Assembly: GCA_905220665.1 (NCBI GenBank)
Contig: CAJNAR010000028.1
Coordinates: forward strand, 124,001 to 188,000
Length of the DNA stretch: 64,000 nucleotides
Origin: Albugo candida
Taxonomy: Eukaryota > Oomycota > Peronosporomycetes > Albuginales > Albuginaceae
Direction: 5' to 3'
The notes under the pieces: generated by a model
The model's database searches: none
The model's input: only the letters and a program-made list of their open reading frames with translations
What the model was told of the DNA's origin: nothing
Shown here: in pieces, positions 41,561 to 53,301 of the stretch
Position numbering within the stretch: the stretch's first letter is position 1
Layout: every line of letters begins with the position of its first letter
Position numbers and translations under genes: made by a program

Positions 41561-44230
41561 GACTGTATTTTTACTCTACATCATGCCCGGTACCGCAGGT
41601 TCTGTCACGAAAAGTCTGCGAGTAGATAAGTATCGAGGGAAGATACTATCTTACTCTCGAGAAAGGAGCTCCATTCTCTGCTGAGCGAATACGGATAAGA
41701 CAGCGCAGTCCGTACTGCTGACAGCTGTAGGGGACAACTCCGAAATCGCACAAACAGGAACCAACGAAACCAATTCATCGGCGAGTAAAAAGCCGCAGCT
41801 GCCTGAAGACAAAAGAAGCACAATTTCCTTCAAATAGTGCTGATGGAACTGTTATGGAAGACACAAAGACTGTTCTACTCAGTCCGAAACTATTCCTGGA
41901 GAAAATAGGCGCTTTAATACTTTTCCGCCGACTCTAACAATCCCTTCTCATGAAGCAAAAGAAGTAGACGTCCCTCAAACAACGACACAACAGGAACCGC
42001 GAAATGTGGCTACTGATCGCCAATATTACGATTGAACGCTTATTCGTCCAAGTAAGAAATGAAACGATCGGTTATTTGGAGTCCTGCGCATCATTGCAGA
42101 GTGCTTCAAACGAATAATTTGCTTCGGAATTTGCGCTCTCCTTTGCCGACGCTCTGCCTCAGCGAATGGTTTGATGCAAAATGAGACATCCCACTTTTGG
42201 TGAATTGGAAGTTCTCAAATTATCGAAGCTCTACCTTCTTGAGGAAGCATGCATTTTGCAACTGAGAGGTAGAGGGGGAACAATAGCTAGTCGCTGGAGC
42301 TATTTCAATTCATTACTGAGTGAAGCTCGTAGGAGAACACATCGTGGAACAACGAGACCATTCTTTTTCGTCAGTACAAATGGAGTCAAAAAGAACGGTC
42401 ACCTTTTCATACAACACATACTATCGAAATACGCCATTTGTTGCGCACAAGAAACTCACTTTCGCAACCGTCAACGCCTGGACACTTTTCAGTTCACTTG
42501 ACTTCCACATTCAAAATATCATCTTTTTGTCAAAGATTCGAATAGTCTTCACTCTCATCCCGTTCGGGGAAGAGTAAGTTGTGTTATGGTAATCATTCGC
42601 CACGTATCTGAAACTGCACAAGCTCTTACCAATGGCTCTGTTCAAGACCGATATTTGGTATTACGTTTAGAGACTTGGATCTCCTGTCTATATATACAAC
42701 GTTTATACAGCATTTATTACAGCAACTCCAAGAAAGAGGAAGAAATAGATCTGAGTCATGCTCAAGCTGGCTTGGGGAAGCTGCGGCAGCTTTCCGACAA
42801 TCGAATCAAGATCAAGAAAAAAAGATGTACGAGGACGTTCTTCGCTTTTATCACGAATGAGTGGAGAGATCGTCCAAATATAATCAAGAATCCATGTTCG
42901 ACAATCAGACAAAGAATACGGAGCAATTATCTCGCCACTTCTTCCGATCAGTGGAATCAACCTATATCGAGTACCTTTGGAAAAAAATTTGCTTCTCAAT
43001 TGCAAGCTTCAACTCATATTACTCTTCTGTTTACAAATCACTGGGGTGGTATCGTGGGTAACAAAACAAAGTTCAGCTGGGATTCCTTTGCCTCCATGTG
43101 CGCAGCAACAAACATTAATTCAATCGATCACGAAAACATTATCCGGCTGTGATGAACTAACAAACCTGGAGATTAAAGAAGCAATCAGACATAAGCGTGG
43201 ACATTGATCATCTTGAACAGAGCAGATTACTTAATTGTCTGAGTTTTCACTGATATGTGCTGTGTGAACAACTCTCATCTCGGTAATGTCTTCATACAGA
43301 CTCTTCCGAGTTGATGGAAGAACGGAATAGTCCGACTTATGTTATTGAACAATGAAGTTGAAACCCCGTCCGATTCGTCTCAATCAAAGTTTCACGCCGG
43401 TTGTACCTCCAAGCAACGCAAATTCTTCGACGAACTCAATCAGGTACAATTTCGTCGTGTCCCGACATGGTATTGGCCTCAACTCATCCGACTCAATCTG
43501 CCCTTCAACTCTCGATAGAGCATTTTTCTTTTCGACTATACTCCAAGATCAGCTTATTCGTGTCGCTAAAATGAATTGGCCCGGATAAACCGCACCGAAT
43601 TTTGCTCCACGTACTAGAATGTGATCGAAGTGGGACTTCGACATGGATGAAAGATTTTTACAAGCTATACAAACGTCTTCGCAGACGCTTGCTACCAATT
43701 GATTTTGGATATCCACTTCCGACTATTCTTTTGTATCATACCAGTTCGTACACGACTTTCGGTTTTACAACAATCACATCCAGAAATCATCCTGTGCACT
43801 CCAAAGTACTGTGCTGAAGACGAAAGCTACCAACATTTGTTATCTTTGGTTTACATTAGTCGCGCTTGCAATTCACTTTATTTGGACAGACCGGAACCGC
43901 AGGCTTTTCGACCTCGGCACGACATCTATCGCCTCTGTTGTTCCAGTAATTTATTGCAGACCGAGTGCCCATATCCGATATTTTCAACGCCAGTGCTATG
44001 CTACGGAGCAGCCGAAGCAAATGAAAACGTATTAAGTCATATCAACATACTATATCGGCACCGTCAACTGCGCCACGCGGTCGATAGCATGATCATTGAG
44101 GTTAAAGGTCTCCGCGCACCGGCGAGATGCAAGCTGTGTATATGTAGATAGGAAACTGAACTCGCTCACGCTTTCTAACTTCTATGCTGTGCGTTGTCTG
44201 TCGCATAAGTCGTGCCTTATCACCTCCGAA
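41561..44230 (+). other. About 2.7 kb of fragmented reading frames (decayed coding sequence?)
   Basis: No intact gene is present on either strand. Protein-like segments switch frame and carry internal stops. Examples are VLLTAVGDNSEIAQTGTNET (about 41705), FNTFPPTLTIPSHEAKEVDV (about 41910), LEVLKLSKLYLLEEACILQL (about 42210), WLGEAAAAFRQSNQDQEKKM (about 42770, followed by a TGA and then SKYNQESMFDNQTKNTEQLS in the same frame) and KFFDELNQVQFRRVPTWYWP (about 43420). The chance of this many well-composed segments in non-coding DNA seems low, but no family was recognised. Confidence 0.35.
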
Positions 44231-46040
44231 TCAACTTTGTACGCAAGATGATAATGGTCCATGATGTTCCAATGTGAGGCAATTGTAAACGGGATGTAAA
44301 ATACGTCGTAAAAAATACAGTCCTTTTGTTCTCAGAGGTCTACAATCTGCATGTTCGGATAGCATCGTCTCCCTAAGCTTTGTCAACGATGCGAGCGGAG
44401 TCGTGTCGATGTTTTCAACATCATTCAGATGGACAACTTGAAGTGCTATCATTGTTTTCAGCGGTTCAATATCGTCGATTGGTGTAGAACTTAAATTGAT
44501 GAATTCCAATAACTTGAGATTACATAACGCTTCGAGATTGTAGATATTTGTAAAGCTCAAATCTAGCCACACCAGGTGGGTCAACCTCCCGATAGACAAA
44601 AGATCGAGCGGCATTTTTTGTGGAGCATCATAATGCACGAGCGCGCATGTGATTTCCAATTTGATCAGATTTTTCAAATGAATGAGACTTGAGTAATCTC
44701 GAACAACCACGTCGCGAAGTCGGAGGACTTCAAGCGCTGGTAGATTTTTGAGATTGGAGAGTTGATCGAATTGCACACACTCGAGTTGTAGTGTGAGTAG
44801 CTTCTTATGCTTTGTGGTGAAAGGTACATTGTCAAGCTTTTCGAAATTCCATCCCAAATAGAGCACCTTCAATTCGCTGTAGAGTGCGAGTAAATCGGAG
44901 ACGCGATCTCCCATAGCATTTAATGCAAGCCATTCTAACTTTCTAAATGCTTCCAGAACCCGAACACGAGTGCGCCATGTCGAGATCGTCATGGATGGAA
45001 GATGCATTCTAGCCTCCAGACGACGCAGCCGCGACAAGTGACGTAAGGGAGTCAGCGCAGGAAGCTGGTGGACTGTAAACGACCAAATCTCATTGAGTAT
45101 CAATTCTCGTAGTTGAGGAAGATGCCGGACGGGTTCCAAAGACGCTAAGTTCGATCGCGACACGTTAAGGGAACGTAACGACTTGGAGCATTGTTCAATT
45201 CCAGCCAATGAATCCACTTGTGTCTCGGAGATATCCAATTCACATAACAGCGGCAGTGTGAATACTGGTGTCAAGTTAACAACGTTTGTTCTATACAAAC
45301 TGACTCGCTGAAGCGTCTTGATTGTTTGAATCGGACTCAAATTCACAATATCGCTCTCACTCAAATCCAATGTGACCAAGTTCGAGAAACTCCCAAGCTG
45401 GTCGGCCACTGCACGTAGTGATCCCCTTAATCGTAAATGACGTATGCCCGAGCCTACATATCGAAAAAAATACCGACAATGGATTGGATTGAAGGATTCT
45501 ATGGAGAGATTCCGGATCGCACTTTTGCCATGAGGCATAAAAGACTCTGAAATTGTCCGCGCTGTAATTGAGATATTCCTCACATACGAAAGACAAGGAA
45601 GTGTGCTTAAATCGATATGATTCGTTCGAATTCGTAGTGTCCTCAGCGAGCAAAGCTTTGCAAGACACGCGACTTCATCCTTTGTCGGAGATTCTTGATG
45701 CGGGGATGGATCGGTGATCTCACTCGATAGATCACCGAGCTCAAGAGTCTTAATACTTTGGAAAGTGACTATTTGTGGCAAGAGACGAAAGGATTCGATG
45801 GAAATAAATCGGCCAACGCGTGCGATCAACGCGCTCACATTTGAAAATTTGGGGAGAGATATTCGACTTTTTGTAAGGAACCACTCGCGTGCGATAGAAT
45901 GCGCCATAAAGCGGCCGATACTTGAGACATTGAAGATCGTGCCAAGTGCAGCAAAGGAGGAGAATTTGCGCCAAATCCGAAGATGGATTTATTAAATAAA
46001 AGAGAAGCGCGTTGGAGCAGGCACTCACATGACAGTGCAT
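44231..46040 (-). CDS. Leucine-rich-repeat protein, possibly with F-box-like N-terminus
   Basis: The long exon (45866-44231 in the preferred model) encodes about 20 LRRs, e.g. LVTLDLSESDIVNLSPIQTI, LCELDISETQVDSLAGIEQC and LVWLDLSFTNIYNLEALCNL. An upstream exon 46040-45922 joined by a 55-nt GTATCG..AAAAAG intron gives an N-terminus NALLFYLINPSSDLAQILLL followed by CTWHDLQC, which resembles an F-box. Together they make 584 residues. The simpler alternative is ATG 45907 without the intron (558 residues). F-box/LRR proteins serve as substrate receptors of SCF ubiquitin ligases, but the F-box call is weak. Confidence 0.65.
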
Positions 46041-46314
46041 GTTGAGGGAATTATTGGTAGTGGATGCTCGTTTTTTAATCAGTTCTTTTGTCAAACGATG
46101 GAGAAGAAAAATGGGAAGCGCGACGTAGCGTGAATTTGTAATTAGTTATGCGTAGTATATGACAAGACGTAATTTTACAAAATAGAGGCGTGAGTATACA
46201 TGAACCTTTACAAATTCGCACTTAAGGCACACGGACTTTTTGATTACGCATACTTATTACACAAACACAACTAGAATCGGTTTACGTGTTCACAACACGC
46301 GATAACCTCAGAGA

Positions 46315-48260
46315 ATGAAATATTGGTTATATTTTGGAGTGAGTTTGATCGCGTGTGCGAGTCTTCTAAGCTACACTTATTTCACGCGGCATCAGTTTTA
46401 TCCTGCTGTGATTTATTTGGTAACATCCAAATTCAGCCTCATCATTCTAGCCAATACTGCTCTTGTATTGACCACATTTGCTGCGTACTTGCTCCAAAAA
46501 GTATTTTTCCGCGGGTTACGTGACGCAGAAGTAGAGGTATACACTTTCCACAAATCCACGCAACATTCTCACATCATGGTCCTCGTAGCTTTTGCATGAA
46601 AATGTTCGATACGCGGTCACGGATTCTTGCTTGGCGCTGACGATATTTCGAGAAGAAATCAACTTTGTCGTCGGCGTTTTGTTCGTCTCAATGATATTCT
46701 CCAAAATTTTTCACTGGCTCACACAATCTCGTATTGAATTTGTATCGTATTGAATTCATTGTCCTAGGATCAACGCTGACGATTGTATCATGCGTAGATG
46801 GAGCAATCAGACGTAGTGACACGTGGCGCACATATCCGTCTAGTTGTACTGATGTCTTTATTGGCGATTGTGGACGCTGCGTTCGTGATATTGTGCGGCA
46901 AACGAGTGTTGGAGCAAGGAGTTTCAGTGTTTATCCTTTTCGGCTTTGAGGTTGTCTTTTCATTTATAATCGCAAAAGGTTTTTTATTTACGGAAACATG
47001 CATTTCTGATTCCATTAGTTTTTGGTTTTGCTGGTGACACTGGTTGGATTGCTGCTACGATATGGCCTATTTGTGATCGACTCTAGGATGGAAGCAACCT
47101 GGACCAACAAATTTACGTACCTTTTCTACCTGGAACTCATTTCCGAGGTGATCAAACTGATCATATATCTGGTACGAGGAAAACAATTTTTCTGATTCAA
47201 AATTCTGAGCACTTGAGCTTTCTATTAGGTCTTCTTCATGCTGATTTTCAAGTTTTATGGCATGCCACTTCATATTGTGCGTGATTTGTGGCTTTCAATC
47301 AAGAATTTACAGCGTCGAATTGCTTCGTTTTTCCGATATCGAAAAATTGCTGCCAACCTGAATCAACAGTTCCCGACACCAAGAGAAGACGAACTGAATG
47401 ACAACGATAAGACGTGTATCATCTGTCGGGAGGAAATGACAGTCGTCAATGCCAGGAAGCTTCCATGTGCTCATATCTTCCATATCGATTGCTTGCGTAT
47501 GTGGGTACAACGACAACAGGTCAGACTTATCAGAAAATCTCTCGATTTGTGTTCCTATCAGTTCTCTTCTATCTAGACCTGTCCAACATGTCGATCAAAT
47601 ATCCCTTCTATGTCACGTCCACCTCCAAACACTACCACGCCCAATATACCACCAAGAGGTCCATGGGAACGACCTCAAGGTGCCCCAGAAGCTCTACATC
47701 AGAATCCAGTGACAAACGCGGCTCCGATTGGCAGTATACCTGCACATGTACCTCCTTTTCCACCAATGATACCACCCATCATGTATCCCTTCGGTATGTA
47801 CCCACCATTTGGCGGGTTTCCGTATTCGGGAATACAACCTGGAGACGGCACAAACCCGTTCCTTAACCCGATGATTCCGTCCATCGAAGAGATTCAGCGT
47901 CAAATCGATCAATTCCAGATGCAACTCACAGCTCTCCAAGATATGTCCAGACAGAACGGGGTGCATTCTGGTGGAAATACACACCCTGAAAGCAGTTCTG
48001 CGCCGCTATCTACCTCTGAAGAACGTCATATCGACCCAAATTTGGAAGATAAGGCTCCGGTACCTCCGACTGCCCCGCCTCACAATCAAGACACAAGTGA
48101 AGCGGAAGAAGCGTCAACTACGAGCCAATATACAGAGACTGTGCTTACGGAACGTACAGAGTCTATGAATGCTGCAGAGAAGCGACGAGAGGAGCTCCGA
48201 CAGCGATATAATCGCATTTATTCCGATAGTAACAATCGTAATGAAAACGAGGCGCATTAG
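46315..48260 (+). CDS. HRD1: ERAD E3 ubiquitin ligase HRD1 (synoviolin)
   Basis: This is the membrane RING ligase that retrotranslocates and ubiquitinates misfolded ER proteins. The exons are 46315-46536, 46589-46741, 46798-46950, 47019-47171, 47229-47519 and 47577-48260 (551 codons plus stop). The introns are 52, 56, 68, 57 and 57 nt. The transmembrane part aligns stepwise with animal HRD1 (ENVRYAVTDSCLALTIFREE, KIFHWLTQSRIEF, FILFGFE). The RING is C-x2-C...C-x-H-x2-H-x2-C...C-x2-C: CIICREEM, LPCAHIFHIDCLRMW, QQTCPTCR. The cytosolic tail is Pro-rich with a C-terminal helix. It diverges from the LRR gene. Confidence 0.95.
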
Positions 48261-48590
48261 GTCATACTCTCATGAATGATAACCTGTCGCGTTTTATATT
48301 GCGCGTATAGTAATACATGTGAAACTAGCAAGAACTTATGTAAAGGAGGGAAAGGAATTTGGCACGTACACGCTATTCATTCACGCAAAACTTATTGTTA
48401 CATCGTGCGACATGGAGCAAAGGCGTCAAGAAAACCACTCTTGTTTTCTTAATTAGTGGGCTCACATTAATCCAGAAGGTATACCGTCGCCAAACCGGTT
48501 CTGAAGTGTTGCAGGCGCGCAAAAAGATCAATCGAAAACGTAAAAGTTCCATTTCGCAAAAGGAAACGATCGCAATTTGCAAAGTAGCGA

Positions 48591-51500
48591 ATGGATCACA
48601 TCTGTTTACGTTGCGAGAAGGCGAATGGCGATCTCTGGCTGTGTAAAGGACCCTGTGTCTCGGCATATCATTTAAATTGTCTTCAAATAGATACAAATGC
48701 TCCTTTAAACCCAGAAAAATGGATATGTCCTTCCTGTCAAAGCCACCATCACATTTGCTTTTACTGTCATCATATTGGCTCCTCATTAAACCGCGAACAA
48801 GATTCCATCGAACAAGAACCTTCTGAATCGCATACACTTCCACCAACTAATAATATCGGTTATGTAAGTAAATGCAGAGCGTTATCGTGCGGCAAATTTT
48901 ATCATTTGGAATGCATCACGAAACTTGCTTTAGCGCGAATTGCCGGGACACATTTCATCTGCCCAGTGAGTGAGTGTCATGGGATCTGATTTGTAGCTGA
49001 CTTTTGAGTCTGTAGTTACACACATGCGCTTCTTGCGAGCAATCCGGTGCCAAGAAAGAGAGCGTACGATGTGCGCGATGTCCAGTGGCTTATCATACAA
49101 GCTGTTTGCCTCAACAGAATGTCCATTTTCTGACAGGAAATTGTATTTTGTGTCCAAAGCACAAAAGGAGAGAAAAGGAGGAAGAAGAGATGTATGAGGC
49201 TGTCGAAGTGGAGAATGAGAGCAATCATGCATATGTATCGAAAGATGAGTCCGGACTGGTTGGAGATGGCGAAAGTGAATTAGAATTTCGCCAATATGTA
49301 AAGAGTATGAAGCGGGATAAAAAGAAGAAGAAGAAGAAGAAAAGGAAGCGAAAATGCGCCGAGAATTCAGCTATAATATTGGAAAATGAAGTGGAGTCTG
49401 AAACGCGTTCGATGGAGAGCGGTGTTGAGATCGCATTCGAAGAAGAAATGACATCAAAGCGTACGTATGCACCAATGTCTGAAGTGAATTCTGTTGCCCA
49501 AACGCTTTCCGATCGCATCGATACACCACAAACGGAACGTGAAGATTGCACAGATACTTTATCTAGCACGATACCGATATCAATAAAAACAGAATCTGCA
49601 TTCTCCAGCTCAGAAGCAAGTCAATTGCAGCAAGAAAGCGTTCAAGATATCAAACACAATCAAAATCTCGTCGCGACATCGAACGATCTTACCGTCAAAA
49701 GCGAATGGGAAGAGAGAAAGCCTCCCCAACATGACTTGGACAGTATCCTCTACCCATCAAAACTTCAAAATGCGACGTCTTCTATGGAAACACAATCAAA
49801 AAGAGACAACACGATTGTCCAAGCGGACGAAGAAAAGGAAAATGGCAATTTGGAAGCAATCAATGACGAAACGAAATCGACTGAAAAGGATGGACACAAT
49901 GAACAAAGAAAAGAGACTTCGAGAAAAGTAAAACGAGCAAAACGCGAAGGTGTTCAGGACGAAGAAGCCAAATGGGTTCAATGTGACGCGTGTGAGAAAT
50001 GGCGAATCGTTCCAAAGGAATTCGATTTGGACACAATGCCAGAGCAATGGTTTTGTCACATGAACACGTGGAATGTGGAAGTTGCGAGTTGCGTTGTTCC
50101 TGAAGAGGCCTCCACAACGCTGTCTGAAAGAGGGAAAGCAGCAAGAGCGGCGGCCGTATCATGTCGAAAACGAAAAGCCAAACAAGTAAAAGCGAAGAAA
50201 ACAAACGATTCGCATTGCATTTTGGACCGAAAACAACGGACACATTCCACTTTGACAGTCAAAGTTCCCTGCAATGAAGACGTCTTATCGAACGCCAGTG
50301 GATCTCTCGGAAGCAACGGAACACCAAACACTGGAAAGAAACGAAAGCTTAAAATGAAAGAAAAGCACCGCGAAGTCAAATGGGTACAATGCGAGAATCC
50401 AAAATGCGGAAAATGGAGAATTGTGCCGTCGTATGTCAACATTTCAATACTTCCTGTGACGTGGTATTGCCACCTGAACACGTGGGCGCCAGAACTCGCA
50501 AATTGTGATGCGCACAATCCTCCTGAAGTCGAAAATATATTTGCAACAAAACCGCAGTCCCGACGCTCTTCGAAGAAAAGCAGAAACAATTCCGACAGTA
50601 ATTGCTCGTCCAATGGAAGCGGAAAAGCAAACGTTTTGAGTCAGACAGTCACTCTTTCTGCAAAGTCTTTAAAGCAGACGCGTCATTGGAAATGCACAAC
50701 GCCAGTGGCAGCGTGCGCCTTTGAAAGTGTTTCAGAAAGCGTATCGATACCAAAGGAAACCGATACAGCTACCGGTACTGCATGGAGTACCGCGAATGGA
50801 ATCCAGGTCACGGGGCACGGAAGAGGAGTCGGAGCGAAACACGGGATCAAGAAAACGGTTTTGGAATGGGCACAATGTGAAAAATGCAACAAATGGAGGA
50901 AACTTCCACAACATATCAAATCATCAACGCTTCCTGACACGTGGTTTTGCAGTATGAATTATTGGGATCCATCACGAGCGTCCTGCAAAGTCCCGGAAGA
51001 AGCTGATAATGAACCGCTCGAACACAAAAACATTTTCTCTTTGAATGGTCCAACCCGCGCTTTGGGAACGCATGAACAGAGTACACATGCGGGTACAATG
51101 CCCAGCGTGAATATGGCGGGGAATTACGTGAGTAGCAATCACGCAAATACTACGAATTTCCGTGCAAAACGAGGAAAACTGAGTTACACGGAGCTTTTAT
51201 TCGCCAGTACGGGTCACTTGCGCAAGACTTATACGGACGAATCATCGACATCTTCATTCGAGCACGAGGGAATTGTATATCATCGCGATGATCAATACAA
51301 TGAGAGTAGCTTATACGCTGGCATCACGAAAAACGCTAAAGAACTCCATCAAGATCCACGCTCACCGGAAAGTGTCAGCGACAAACAGGAAGAAGTAGCG
51401 AATTTGGAGTCGACAGCATCAAAAATTATGGAAATTATGAGCTTAAGGGAAGCGAAATCGATCCGAGATATACTTTACGAATTGACACAAAAATCCGAAG

Positions 51501-51826
51501 GAATGCCAAATCTGAGCGCTGATCTGAGTGCAATGCTGTCGCTTCTACCGGTTATCGCGCATGCATTGAATCATCTGATGCACACAAAGCAAGTGGAACG
51601 TGTGGATCGATTAGAAACACACGAAAAACGAGTCCAAGCGTTTGAGTGTGAAGCGATTCGGACCGCCAACATATCGGAACTTTGTGTCGCACTTTCAGAG
51701 AATTGGACCAATGCGAATGACCTTCGAGAAACTGGTTTTGTTCAGTATTACAGAAAAACTCCTTTGCTTCCGTTAAAAGCACGAAAACCGTGGAAAGAAT
51801 GTACGAAATTAATGCTATCAACGTGA
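48591..51826 (+). CDS. PHD and triple CW-type zinc finger chromatin reader
   Basis: The exons are 48591-48965 and 49016-51826 (1061 codons plus stop; 50-nt intron). The N-terminus has PHD-like fingers, CLRCEKANGDLWLCKGPCVS to WICPSC, then a second across the intron ending CASCEQSGAKKESVRCARCP, like the PHD tandem of NSD-type proteins. Three CW domains follow at about residues 425, 570 and 735: WVQCDACEKWRIVPKEF, WVQCENPKCGKWRIVPSY and WAQCEKCNKWRKLPQHIK, each with the second Trp and the closing Cys. CW domains read histone H3K4 methylation. An eight-Lys basic run near 49320 looks like a nuclear signal. No SET, PWWP or other catalytic domain is present. A basic upstream frame (48359-48590) may be a missed exon. 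Confidence 0.82.
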
Positions 51827-51836
51827 CGAAACGACT

Positions 51837-52481
51837 TCATGTCGGATCTTTAGAATGCGATGGATGACGAAGATCTTGAAGCTGTCGCTGTTGGCGTTTT
51901 AATTGTTCATGGAAGCGGCGTCGAAGCGAAGAGTGAAGCTCACATTTGTCTTTGTCTGTGGTCTCTTTGTCGCTTGATGGAAACTCCGCTTCGTTCGAAT
52001 CGATGCGATGTGTGGTAATGCTCGTGTTTTCGGTCTTTGGATCCACGCGTTTCCGTGAATTTTTGGCTCGCTTGAAGTAAATTTCAAGCGTTTTGGCCAA
52101 TTCAAGCGACTGGATTCTCATTTGATGTTGCAACAAGTCGAAGCGTTTATTGCATTCTTCGCGCAATTGAAATGTCGTCTCTTTGAGCTTCTTATTGAAA
52201 GAAAGTATGGCCACTTCGATATGGCAAGGCTGTTTATCTGCTTCTCTGACACGACATTCGATTTGTTTTTGAAGAATTTCTGCGCGAGATGAAAAAGCGC
52301 CTTTCGATCGACAATCACATTTTTTGAGCTGTTGGAGCTGTTTACGATGATTTCGTACTTCTTTATACATCAAAAGCAATGTAGATCGAATCACCACATC
52401 AGATTTGCTCCATTCATTCTCTTCACGCAGTATTTGCGTGCGGAAAACATGATCCAAAAGCTCGGAATCATTCATTTTCAT
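51837..52481 (-). CDS. Coiled-coil protein of unknown function
   Basis: The protein has 214 residues in one exon. It is almost entirely predicted helix with heptads (KEVRNHRKQLQQLKKCDCRS, FNKKLKETTFQLREECNKRF), a Ser/Thr acidic linker and a Gln/Arg-rich C-terminal helix (RRRFHEQLKRQQRQLQDL). No family is recognised. Its start is 71 bp from the MCTS1 start on the other strand, so the two share a bidirectional promoter. Confidence 0.6.
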   Translation of the reverse strand: MKMNDSELLDHVFRTQILREENEWSKSDVVIRSTLLLMYKEVRNHRKQLQQLKKCDCRSKGAFSSRAEILQKQIECRVREADKQPCHIEVAILSFNKKLKETTFQLREECNKRFDLLQHQMRIQSLELAKTLEIYFKRAKNSRKRVDPKTENTSITTHRIDSNEAEFPSSDKETTDKDKCELHSSLRRRFHEQLKRQQRQLQDLRHPSHSKDPT

Positions 52482-52552
52482 CGCGTCGTTCCAAGATTCT
52501 TAAATCGTGTAAATGGTGTGCGGTTACCGATTGTGGTTTCTGTGGATTCCAA

Positions 52553-53252
52553 ATGTTTAAGCGCTTCAGTGTCGATGAGAACATTGCCAGTCACAGTCAA
52601 GTCAAATCCTCTCAACAACGAGCGATACGAAGCAGCATTTTGACACAGTATCCGGAAGTAGAGCCGTATTTGGAGCAACTCTTACCGAAAAAAGCGCCAA
52701 TGATCGTTGCGAAATGGTACACAAAGCGCTCTATACGAATTTCCGTGATTATCGTATACATTTAGTCACAATCATCTACAACTTGTGCTTCACGACGGAA
52801 TCCCTCTCTTCTTCAATTATCGCGATGGGCCCTTTATGCCGACGTTAAAGGTTCTCCATCAAATTCCAAAAGCGATGCAATGGGTCCGCGCGGATAAAGG
52901 AGCAATTCCCTTTGTTCTATCTGGAGCAAACGTGATGTGTCCGGGCCTTACTTCTAAAGGTGGAGAGCTTCCCACCAACGAGATACCTGCTGGTACACCA
53001 GTGGTACGTTCCGTGTCTCCGTGAGAAATGCGTTCCTCACACATTGTAAGGCGATTATGGCGGAAGGCAAAGAATTGGCAATGGCGATAGGTGTGCTCAC
53101 ACTCTCTACACGCGAAATGTACGTCTACATCAATGAAAGCGCTTGTTATCATCATCTGATACTTTATCAGAAAGGAACAGAATAAAGGGATCGGCATCGA
53201 ATTGATGCATTTCATCGGCGATGAGCTGTGGACATGTCCTCCGATACGATAA
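52553..53252 (+). CDS. MCTS1: Translation re-initiation factor MCTS1 (MCT-1/Tma20)
   Basis: With DENR, this factor removes deacylated tRNA from 40S subunits and promotes re-initiation. The exons are 52553-52716, 52766-53003, 53051-53118 and 53171-53252 (183 codons plus stop; human has 181). The N-terminal domain starts MFKRFSVDENIASHSQVKSS with YPEVEPYLEQLLPKKAP. The PUA domain contains GPFMPTLKVLHQIP, KGAIPFVLSGANVMCPGLTS, AIMAEGKELAMAIGV and NKGIGIELMHFIGDELW. The introns are 47, 49 and 52 nt. Confidence 0.96.
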
Positions 53253-53301
53253 TCATCACAATAAAATCATTTTCTTAGTTGAGAAATGTACAATTCAATC
53301 G

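Noticed and set aside
45357..45668. 103-codon minus-strand frame inside the LRR gene
   Set aside because: It lies wholly within the LRR reading frame region in another phase and has no domain; it is a shadow.
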